21,933 nucleotides of DNA from Cyclostephanos tholiformis. Taxonomy: Eukaryota > Bacillariophyta > Thalassiosirophyceae > Thalassiosirales > Thalassiosiraceae. Of this stretch, positions 1-8,653 are shown one piece after another. The notes under the pieces were generated by a model. That model was not told the DNA's origin. It did no database searches and saw only the letters and a program-made list of their open reading frames with translations. The stretch is from the NCBI GenBank assembly GCA_036939975.1, contig JALLPB010000196.1, positions 1 through 21,933 on the forward strand, written 5' to 3'. How positions within the stretch are numbered: the first letter of the stretch is position 1; every line of letters begins with the position of its first letter. The position numbers and the translations under genes were made by a program.

Positions 1-126
1 ACGGCTACGGCTACGGCTACGGCTACGGCTACGGCTACGGCTACGGCTATGGCTACGGCTACGGCTACGGCTATGGCTACGGCTATGGCTACAGCTACGG
101 CTACGGCTACGGCTATGGCTACGATG
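1..126. repeat. ACGGCT hexanucleotide microsatellite, cut by the window edge
   Basis: Twenty consecutive 6-bp units fill positions 1-120 and the array runs off the left edge. Fifteen units are exactly ACGGCT. Four are ATGGCT (49-54, 73-78, 85-90, 115-120) and one is ACAGCT (91-96), so every departure is at the CpG. In one plus-strand frame the array reads as alternating Gly and Tyr (GGC TAC/TAT) and stays open until a TAG near 178. A Gly-Tyr repeat tail of a gene lying to the left is therefore possible, but nothing here proves translation. Confidence 0.95.
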
Positions 127-1260
127 GCGTTGGCTGTGTCAATTGCATTATGGCAAAGGCAACTATTGTATCCCCATAGTCCTCTTTTATGTAGGATTTG
201 ATTGTTGTGTTGTGATTTCCACCCTGCGTCCTGCTATGCCATACTTTTTGTTTTTGCAATTGCCATCCATCCTCCTCTTGGGGCTGAGCAGATCCCACCT
301 GTTGCCACTCCCAAAATATACTGCCACAGCACTCATTATCTTATTTCATTTCTCTGCCCTCCTTCTCCTTTTCTTTTTGTGTTCTGCCTTGCATCGCCAA
401 TCGCCTAATGCTCGTTATACGTTCCTCCCTCCTCCCTCTTTTTTGCTCCCCCTCTTGTCAACATTGATTTGATTGTTGCATTCCTCATGCTCTTGCTGCC
501 AGTCACAATTATTGGCTGATGTTTGCTTTTCATGCCAACCAGCTTTGGACTTTCTTTTTGGCAGACAGTAAGCTGGCTTCAACATGCTTCTCCTCCCCCC
601 CCTTTCCTCCTACTCACTCTCTACTTCCCATCATCATTGTCAGCCTCTTTGTCCCTTCTGCGTCACCATCATCAGTTGATTGTTGTGTTGTGGGGGAGCA
701 GGCATAACAAGAGTGATGATGTTGTCATCTTTATTTTTTGCCTATACCCCCCCCCCACCTTTCCTCCTCTTCCCTCTCTACTTCTCATCATTGTTGGGAA
801 GGAGTCATCTTCTTCCTTTCTGTATCATCATCATTAGCTGGTTGTTGGGTGGGTGGGTCAGGTGGAGTGAGCATGAGCTTTGTCACGCCCCCCACCATGT
901 CCACTATTTTTCCCAACTCATCTCACCATCAATGCTCTCTCATACCATTGCCATTTCCCCTCACCCTCACTGCGATTGCCCTCCCTTCTCTACAATTGCC
1001 TTCATGTTCTCCCACTGCTTGCAGTTGGTTGTTGTGTATTTTTTTGATCCGGGTCTCATTTTTGTAGTTGCCTTGGTCGCACATGCACCCCCCCCCCTCT
1101 CCCCTAGCTCAAATTTGATTGTTGATTGTGTTCGCTACTCACCGCCACCATTGAATGCCCCATCCCTCAATGCCTTCATTGTAATTGGCTCCATCATCAT
1201 AGGCATCAGGGGCTGTGCTTTGATTGGGGGAGCTGTTAGAGCTGCAATGCAAACCATCTA
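127..1260. repeat. pyrimidine-rich degenerate repeat region, no gene
   Basis: This stretch is dominated on the plus strand by C and T runs, CAT/CCA triplets and recurring TTGATTGTTGTGTTGTG-like words. That 17-mer is exact at 198-214 and 676-692, with relatives near 466, 836, 1025 and 1113. A roughly 155-bp partial duplication is visible: a C-run followed by CTTTCCTCCT and CTCTCTACTTC occurs near 595 and again near 750. Open frames of up to about 190 codons exist (for example 680-1261, plus), but their products are low-complexity Pro/Ser/His/Leu strings that follow from base composition. I see no supportable gene. Confidence 0.6.
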
Positions 1261-1322
1261 AAAATTTGTTGATTATGAATTCAAGATGGTGGTGGCAAAA
1301 ATAAAGGCAAACAAACAAGTAT

Positions 1323-1440
1323 CATTGGTGTCAGTTGTTGTCATTGTTGTCATCGTCAGTGTATGTACCATAAATAAATCAGGAGATCAGGTATGTACAT
1401 CCAAACCTTTCTCACACTTTGGTATTTCTAGGCAGCTCTG
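1323..1440 (+). repeat. direct repeat copy 1
   Basis: This is the first of two diverged copies about 506 bp apart. Shared blocks in order are CATTGGTGTCAGT, a GTACCAT-AATAAATCAGG block, AGATCAGGTATGTACATC, AACCTTTCTCA and a GTATT-GGCAGCT end. The partner is at 1829-1940, next to the fold-back element. The spacing and orientation could mean terminal repeats of a small element or an old segmental duplication. Confidence 0.7.
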
Positions 1441-1828
1441 AAAATTTACAGAAATGACACACACACGTACAAGAGGATACATAGTAGGACTCCATATAAT
1501 CGAAAACAAAAAAATTAGAGATTTGTTAGACTCTTTATAAATGGACGCAAAAAATCCCTTTCTCGTAACTTTTAGTAGGCAGCTGCGAGTGCTCCGAGGA
1601 ACAACTCTTAAGAATGGCCAGGAATGCTTTTGCAAGTAATTTTGAATTTCACCAAAAAAAGGCCGGAGGAATTACATCTCTGTGTATCTGTAGCCGGCAG
1701 AGCTTTCCCCCTTTTTTTCAATCCACCCCCCCCCAAAAAAAACATACGTACCTATTCTTACAAGACACTTTGTTAGTCAGCGGCAAAGCCCCTATCAGCT
1801 TGTCAGGTATAAATAAAGATTTAAAGTG

Positions 1829-1940
1829 CATTGGTGTCAGTCAGTGTCCATCCGTGGCATTGGCGTGTACCATTAATAAATCAGGGTAGATCAGGTATGT
1901 ACATCTGAACCTTTCTCATACTTAAGTATTAGGTAGCTTT
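1829..1940 (+). repeat. direct repeat copy 2
   Basis: This is the second copy of the repeat at 1323-1440, in the same order and orientation with small indels. It ends about 10 bp before the left arm of the fold-back element. The sequence between the copies (1441-1828) contains no convincing gene. It holds a C-run/A-run near 1725-1742 and otherwise AT-rich DNA. Confidence 0.7.
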
Positions 1941-1950
1941 GTGTGTAATG

Positions 1951-2750
1951 CTAAATATTGTAGATTTAGCAGAAAACAAAACACCTAGAAATAGTACAAA
2001 ATTCTATGATGACAGCAACAACGACAACAACAATGACAAAAACAATGACAACAACAACATGAACACAGCAATGTGATGATGACAATGAAGGAGGGGGATA
2101 TGGGCAATGGCAGTAGGAGGCGGATGACAATGACGTTGGATTTCATCGTGCAACAATGTCAACAATGATGGCGAGTCAAGGAGCACAGGACAAAGATGGG
2201 AATGCAAGGAGGAGGCGGTGGGAGGAGGAGGAGCTTCAGCTTCAGCCATGGCTGATGATGAAAGAAAAAGAGGAGAAGGGGCCGGGCAGAGGGAGAGGGG
2301 GCGGGGGGAGGGCCGGGGGATTATTGTGCCAGTCCCTCTGTAGAGGGCTACAGGGGCACTTTTGGGGCAAAAATTGGATTTTTGCCCCAGAAATACCCTG
2401 AAAACCCCCCCGGGTCCCCCCCCTCAGGGGCGGGGCAATTTTGGGGCAGTTGGAGTGCTTCTGCCAAAGCTCCTCCTTCTCCCACCACCTTCTCCTTGTG
2501 CCCCCATCCTTGCCCTGTGCTCCTCGCCTTGCCATCGTTGTCGAAGTCATGATGCAATGAAATCCAACATCATCACCTTCCCCCCCTACTGCCATTACCC
2601 CTCTACCCCTTCTTCATTGTCATCATCACATTGTTGTGTTGTTGTCATTGTCATCATGTCATCATTGTCATTTTATTGTTGTTGTCATTGTAGTAGAATT
2701 TTGTACTATTCCTAGGTGGTATGTTTTCTGCTAAATCTATCATATTTAGA
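1951..2750. mobile_element. fold-back (long inverted repeat) element, non-autonomous
   Basis: The left arm (about 1951-2236) and the reverse complement of the right arm (about 2468-2750) align over roughly 285 bp, at about 80 percent identity by eye. Both begin with CTAAATAT and continue through TAGATTTAGCAGAAAACA, AATAGTACAAAATTCTA, a CAA/GAC-rich block, AATGTGATGATGACAATGAA, GGCAGTAGG, TTGGATTTCAT and AGGAGCACAGG to GGAGGAGCTT. The loop (2237-2467) is G/C-run rich and carries a near-perfect hairpin. No transposase is encoded; the open frames inside reflect base composition. I could not identify a clear target-site duplication. The structure fits a large MITE or fold-back element; a recent local inverted duplication is the alternative. 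Confidence 0.8.
2364..2388. repeat. perfect hairpin in the fold-back loop
   Basis: The 11-bp arms GGGGCAAAAAT (2364-2374) and ATTTTTGCCCC (2378-2388) are exact reverse complements around a TGG spacer, almost in the centre of the fold-back element. It could be the remnant of an inner inverted repeat or the symmetry point from which the arms formed. No function can be read from the sequence. Confidence 0.85.
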
Positions 2751-3243
2751 CTTCCACAAAAAGAGGGGGGGGTAGGGGGTCCACAAGAAAAAATGCCATT
2801 TTTTCAAATAGCCTCTGGACCAATTCTGAGTATCCTGATCCACTCAAATATATCAATATGACTACTGTAAAGTTTTGTTGAAAAAAATGACCCCTTCCTT
2901 ACCTACAAACCCCCCAAAGCTGGCATTTTTGGCACTAATGACTGGACTAGGGACTGACTGACTAGTGACTGACCCTGTACTGTCTTCATGGACAATAACT
3001 CCTACTACATAAAAAGTGGTACACCCACCATGTAAATATCTGAGCAGACTAATTTGGGGTTGGGGAACATGATGGCCCCCTAAAAATTAACCAGATAGGG
3101 CAGTATGGGTGGGTTATTAGTATTTTTAGGATGCTTGAGTACAAGGGATCCTCCTACTGACTCTGATAAACAAGGAGATACCAAGGGATAGTATGTATCT
3201 GATTGTGGGATTGGTTGATTAAAATGTACATGCTTACATCCCA
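2751..3243. other. noncoding spacer
   Basis: No gene is supported here. The stretch holds a short GACT-type simple repeat (about 2940-2970), G-runs near 2765 and otherwise AT-rich unique-looking DNA between the fold-back element and the 3' end of the decayed minus-strand gene. Confidence 0.6.
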
Positions 3244-5748
3244 TTAGTCACTTTCACCCTCACAACTGTCAGTCCCATAATCAAGCACCCTTTCCTCTTC
3301 ATCATCACTATCACTGTCACTATTAATACTATAATCATCAGTGTCATCGTCATTGATATTGACATTGATTGTCTCCTCAGCATTATCATTACTGTCAACT
3401 GCTCCATGATAGTTTTCAAACAGCTCCACATCAATATCCATACACCACCCAAATTGCTCTTCTTCTTACACTTGTTTGGTTGCAGCACTTGGTTGCTGGT
3501 ACTGATATCCTCCTCTAAGTCTACTAGCATGGCATCCCAAAGCACCTTAACTGTTGGTGGCACATTGCTAACCTTTTCAATTTCCTTCCCTTGGCACCAC
3601 CAATTCTCATATTCTTGTTCACTCTTCTTGTTCTTACTGTCACCAACCATGAGGCCAACACACATCTATTCTCTATCCAACCAGCTCGTCAAGTGTTGGC
3701 ATTTCCTGTGGCTACAAATAAGCATACATTCCATTCTCCTCTCCTCTAGCCTCTCTTTCAATACATAACCTCTTTGCCACCTCTCTTATCTGTTCTTTGG
3801 TGTCAAAGTACTTCTTGTCTAACTGCCATACCTCATTGGTCAATGTGCTCAGCGTAGGCAATGGACAGCATTGTGGAAGATCAACAGGAGGCTTCTTGGG
3901 GATCTTCATATTCTACTTCTTTCTTATTATCATTTGTAGGTGGTCTGCAAGCTCTTTGATAGATCTATTCTGCCGATTATGATTCATGGTGATGTGAAAA
4001 TTCATCCAACCAAATCCCTTAGTGCGTACGTATATTATTCTTGAGGGCATCCCTCTTGGCACTTTCTGACTTCAGCTGATTCAACTTCCATGCTATTATC
4101 TTTGGGTTTCCCTTCATGCAGTAATCTGAATCATGTAGCTTATGGAAGAATATTCTCTTGATTATTTTCTCTGCAGCCTTATTCTCTCCCAATCCTCTTG
4201 TTATCTCAACCTTCATCCTTTAAGCAATTCTCTGTCTCTTAATTTCCTCATTGTTCTTCACATGAGTTGCTGGTGCATCTGACTCAAGATTGAGAAAAGG
4301 ATTGTCTTCATGCAATGATATGACTGGCAAACCCTTGACAATTCAACTCACCTTGAACACCAACTTCCAACAGTGCTCTTTGCAATTCTTTGTTCAACTG
4401 CAGAAAGATACCCCTTGACTTCACGCCATCACCTGAATTCTTCTTTGATGGAATTGATCTGTCAAAGAGGTGATTCCACTTTGCATCACAAATAGCTGCA
4501 GCACTTCTTGACAGATGAATTTGGTTACCGGTCTTGGCATTTCTTGTGCACCCTCCCAATGCACTCTTGGCAACATCATTAACAGCCATGACCCCAAATG
4601 TTGCCAGTTTATGATGATTCGGTCAGTGCTCCCATGAAAATTCCGATTTGGAAACAGAGAAATACTTATAGCTTGTTTTTTTTGGATCATGGAACTCTCT
4701 AAGCAGTGCAGCCATTGCAATTGTTCCAAGTTTGACAATGCATGTCATGGTGTTATATTGGTTTTGCTTGTTGGGTTGAATTGTTCCAACCAAGCCAGCT
4801 GCATGTGCATGATCTTGGCCCCTGATCTACGTGCAACAACCAACATCCTTTGCTTCGTAAACATGAAATCCAAATATTTTGTAAATGGTGTCAGGTACAA
4901 GAACTGACCAAAAATGTTCATCATGAAATGCTCATCCAATATCAGTTGGGGGTAGTAAGCTTTAATCATGAGGATTTTTCACGTAGGACATCAAGTGCAT
5001 GTCCCCTTGATCTTGCTCCCCAATTAAAGACTACCAATTTATGGATATTTCCAGCCAACCATTGCAAGGGATGTATGATGGACAAGTACATGATTGCCAG
5101 TAGTCAAGCTTGGGCTGCCATCTCAATTGATGATAGAACAACAAAGAGACTTTGTACTTTGTTGCAGGACATGATCATTCTTATCTGACATCCGAAGGCA
5201 GTAATCTAGAAACTCGATGTTGAATGATTGGTTCATGGCAATGGCCAAAGCTGCAGTAATCATAATATCCTGATGAGACCCATGTGTGCTTTCAACATGA
5301 AATAACAGTTCACCAGGATAGTTTTCCTTCATCCATTTGGCAAATGATTCTCCATGGCCTCTTGGGTAATTTGCAGCAAGACTGAACTCTTTTTCATATG
5401 CTCGTGCAAACAGGGTGAACATTGTTGTTACACAAAGTCAAGTATCAATTTTGTTTAAGGAGTCTCTTAGCATCACTGTAAGATATTTTGAGAGTTCAAT
5501 CTCAACTGCCTTTGCTCATACATTTTGTATGATGGTGGCAGTCTTCAGTCATGTTCGATTACCTCCCCTTGGATATGCTGCAGCAATAGTTGCCTTTGCT
5601 TTTTGGCATTGTTGCAAGTGTCAGTGGTTATAGTACCCAGCTCTCCTAAGTTGGCAATATTAATACCATCCTCCTTTGGGAGCAGATGCAAGCTCTCAGC
5701 ACTAATGCATTCACAAACATGGGAAAGTCTGTATTTTAGTTGATCAAG

Positions 5749-5833
5749 CTGCAAACAATAGTACCAAAAAATAACCAATATTAGTCAACAATCATTGTGT
5801 GATGATCCAACTGGAAAACCCTCATTTACTCAC
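5749..5833 (-). other. surviving 85-nt GT-AG intron in the decayed gene
   Basis: On the minus strand the exon ends ...ATTTCCAAG and is followed by GTGAGTAAATGAG. The intron closes with TTGTTTGCAG before CTTGATCAACTAAAATAC. Removing 85 nt joins VESIISK to LDQLKYRLSH at phase 0, in a stretch where both flanks look like one continuous coiled segment. Both splice signals match the eukaryotic consensus. Its presence shows that the copy derives from genomic DNA and not from a spliced transcript. Confidence 0.7.
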
Positions 5834-7432
5834 CTTGGAAATGATGCTCTCAACTGTGGTTGCTGCTGATTCATCCTCAAGGAAGATGCAAGATGAGACT
5901 ACAACCAGATCTAAAGTTTTTTCTTGATCAATCAATCCAATAATTGATGCCTGGAATGGGCATTGATGTCAAGTGCACCTGTCCAAAGGTGATCCCACTT
6001 CTTGGTGTTTCACCAATGACTTGCACAATCACATGGCATTGATGGACAAAGCTTATCTGCGGTACTTCATTAGGCTCCTTACCATAGAAGGACTGGTAGC
6101 TGCTTGCAATGATGCTTGGGATAGATGCTGGAGGTCCAATCACGAGCAGTTCACAGATATATTGGATAACCCATGGCTGTCATTTCCCACCTCGACCAAC
6201 ATGCTTGAGCTCAACCTGAGATGGCAATGTCACAGTTGTAGTCATGATGCATTGGGACTCCATCTCCTTTGTCACTTGACTGGGCTAGCTTATCCTTCAA
6301 TTCATTTAACTGTTGATGCAACTTATCAATTTTGTCTTTCCTGATAGTGGCGATCTTCTTCCAGTGCTTTGATGATACGATTGCAGTGCGCTTTGCTTTT
6401 CTTTCTTTGAGCAACTGAACCAGATGCATTTACTGTAGATCCACTATGTAAGATTTCAGCACATGCTCATTCCTAATGGCCTTATCCACTTGCATCTGAA
6501 CTAATGCCTTGCAGGTTGATTTCTGCCAATGAGATCCAAATTAGCATCTTTACAATGAAGTTCGGCCTCTTGGCTCCAGACTTGCCACATCATATGCTCC
6601 TTCTGTAGCTGTTCGATCAAACTATCCATCTTCCGCTCTGCAAATCTAATTGCCATATTCCACCATTGTTTCTTAGTGTTGACATGATGTTCAATTAATT
6701 TTTTTGCTGTGTCATTTATCTCTTTCTTTGATTGTGGGTCTCTGTCATTCTTGCCGCTTGTTTTTTTAGCCGATGTCTCCCTTTCCTAATATCCATCCTC
6801 TCACACAGTAGTACCTTTTTGCTTGTCTCAATTTCTTGCTTTGATTGGCTTTGGAAAGGGATGTCCCATGCATTTCCTGAATTGATTCAATCAACTTGTG
6901 GGTTGCCTTTGAATCAAGTCTAGGTCAGCGTAGCAGATCCTTTTTGTTGGCAAGGAGAGTCTTAAGGTGATGCTTCGCTTTGAGGGAAGTCTTTTTTGAG
7001 GCATTGGTTCTCATCAATGAGGTACTATTGATTCATCTTTTTCACCTTGGCCTTTGTTGGGGAATGGCCTCAGTTAAGAAGGCTTTTTGCAATGGGTGGA
7101 GTTGCACTGTATGGGTTTGTGCAGAGAATATCACCCTGAGCTGCACAATATTTACTGTGGTCGAATGAAGTTCTCTTCTTGTTGTCACCCCCTCGATGGT
7201 CAACATTATGGCTCAGTCATCGCACCCTCTTCTTCATTCCCTTGGTGTTATAAGATCTTGAACCAACTGAAACACCAACACAGAAATCCGTTTCAGAGTT
7301 ACCAATAATCTTGTCACCCTACATTCCCAAATCTAACTTGGCATTCAAAAAGTAGTCACATAAGATGAAGGTACTTGTTCATAATTTAAATCCTGTGCAT
7401 TACAAGATTCCTGCTCATTACCTGAATTAATG

Positions 7433-8227
7433 TTAAACTTGAGACTCGATAAAATTCTGGCAGCACCTCTGGCAATGCCCTTGGTTTCTTTGTATGTAAA
7501 AACACCACTGAGACACAATCAACAAGTCATGGTGGGCCAACAAGGCCATTGGCCACTGTGCAACAAAATCAGAGACTCTGTCGGATGCAATGGCATACGT
7601 TGTAAACTTGTCAACCAATGAAATTTTGACAGCACCCCCGGCAATGCCCTTGGTTTTGTCGAATGTAAAAACACCACTGACACTGATAATGGACAAGTCA
7701 TGGCCGGCCAACAAGGCCATTGGCCGTGGTGCGACAAAATCAGAGGCTCCATTGGACATGACAGCATACTTTGGAAACTTGTCGACCACTAAAATTTCAA
7801 CAGCACCTTTGGCAATGCCCTTGGTTTCATCAGATGTAATAATGCCATTGCCATTGACAATGGACAAATCACGGCCACCCAACAAGGCCATTGGCCATGG
7901 CGGAACAAAATCAGAGGCTCCCTTGGTCACAATGACATCCTTCTTGGTGGCAATAGAGGGATCTAAAGCAAAATCCTCAAAAAGACCATCATGAACCACG
8001 CCACCAGCAATGCCTTGAGATTTGTTGAGTGTACCACTGAGACAAACAACTGACAAGTCAGGGCTCAATGATGCAGTTTGCCATGGCACAACACCAAAGC
8101 CAGAAGTTAACTCAGTTGCAATGGCATCCTTGGCGGCAATGGAGGTATCCAATGGACCCTCCAAAAGACCAATATCACCAGGGCCAGCTGAGGTGGTTTC
8201 ACTATCGCTGCCTGTGTTTGCGAGCAT
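7433..8227 (-). CDS. N-terminal tandem-repeat segment of the decayed gene
   Basis: A 264-codon open frame starts at ATG 8225-8227 (MLANTGSDSETTSAGP) and contains four copies of a repeat unit. Units 2-4 begin with SDFV at residues 105, 162 and 219, an exact 57-residue (171-bp) period; a more diverged first unit begins at about residue 42 and is about 63 residues long. The consensus runs SDFV-x-x-WPMALL-x-x-x-DLSI, then SGVFT, TKGIA-x-GAV and VDKF. No signal peptide or membrane segment is evident. A small indel near 7510 throws the last unit out of frame: after it, the repeat consensus continues in another frame to a TGA at 7345-7347. Beyond that, a further frame carries coding-like sequence into the lysine-rich part, so I treat this as the N-terminus of the same dead gene. 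A separate small gene is possible. I do not recognise the repeat. Confidence 0.55.
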   Translation of the reverse strand: MLANTGSDSETTSAGPGDIGLLEGPLDTSIAAKDAIATELTSGFGVVPWQTASLSPDLSVVCLSGTLNKSQGIAGGVVHDGLFEDFALDPSIATKKDVIVTKGASDFVPPWPMALLGGRDLSIVNGNGIITSDETKGIAKGAVEILVVDKFPKYAVMSNGASDFVAPRPMALLAGHDLSIISVSGVFTFDKTKGIAGGAVKISLVDKFTTYAIASDRVSDFVAQWPMALLAHHDLLIVSQWCFYIQRNQGHCQRCCQNFIESQV

Positions 8228-8653
8228 GGTTTTCTTTTAAATCATTTTCCTTATTGGGGAAAAACTCATCGCGCCTTGAATGCAACGCATAGAATACGCC
8301 GTCATAAATAAGACAAGGAGGTCAGAGGAAGAACTACATAACTAGGTAGATAAACAAGAAGTGTAGTCCAGTTGCACTCAAAATGGACTTTTTATCTCTG
8401 ATTTATCAAGCTATGTGGGGACTGAAAATGCAAGTTTTCGACTCCCAAAAAGTTCTGGCTCCAGGCCAAACCTCCATTGTGGCATGCACGCTTCTTTGTG
8501 ATGAAAGGCCACAAAAAGAAGGACGTAGACTTAGTGCACTATTGTCTTAAGTACGACAATGCCGCTATGTATTGCAGGCATGCAAAAAATATAAAAAAAA
8601 TATAAAAAATATAAAATAAAATAAAATAAAGTTGTTTAAGCAAAGTTTGCAAG
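8228..8653. other. 3' noncoding part of the YR retrotransposon and junction to the dead gene
   Basis: No gene is supported. An A-rich track (about 8586-8632 on the plus strand, T-rich in the element's orientation) lies just beyond the recombinase stop. Next to it, 8480-8530 contains imperfect inverted words (TTCTTTGTG and CCACAAAAAGAA; GGCATGCACG and GCAGGCATGC). The 3' end of the retrotransposon should fall in this stretch, but I could not fix it. The 5' flank of the dead gene should be its lower-coordinate part. Confidence 0.45.

Larger units (their letters stand above)
3244..8227 (-). pseudogene. decayed long gene of an uncharacterised microalgal family
   Basis: Coding-like segments follow each other in order on the minus strand for about 5 kb but jump between frames at least ten times and contain TAG, TGA and TAA in frame (for example 7319-7321, 7217-7219, 6925-6927, 6501-6503, 6430-6432, 6180-6182, 5438-5440, 3913-3915). 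From N to C: 57-residue tandem repeats (8104-7435), a lysine-rich stretch (7345-6780), a coiled-coil-like K/E/Q-rich part (6775-6215), the body with VGRGGK, VVVSSCIFLEDES, KEFSLAANYPRGHGESF, EHFMMNIF, VNDVAKSALGG, DAKWNHLFDR, KGFGW and KELADHLQMIIRK, then WWCQGKE and an acidic D/S/E tail ending at TAA 3244-3246. I recall this order of motifs from a large family of hypothetical proteins in diatom genomes; no database was searched. Function is unknown. ND-x-A-x-S-A-LGG loosely recalls transposase C-terminal motifs, which is only a guess. The locus is dead as read. Confidence 0.7.

Noticed and set aside
680..1261. 193-codon plus-strand frame
   Set aside because: The product is a low-complexity Pro/Ser/His/Leu string produced by C/T-rich repeats, without a domain or plausible gene context.
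3406..3768. 120-codon plus-strand frame over the 3' end of the decayed gene
   Set aside because: It is antisense to the acidic tail and WCQG motif of the minus-strand gene and looks like composition-driven sequence.
3244..8227. TGA reassigned as a sense codon, because many TGAs fall inside coding-like sequence
   Set aside because: TAG and TAA also occur in frame in the same gene, frame shifts accompany them, and the TGA in the reverse transcriptase stands where Arg and not Trp would be expected. Decay explains all of it.
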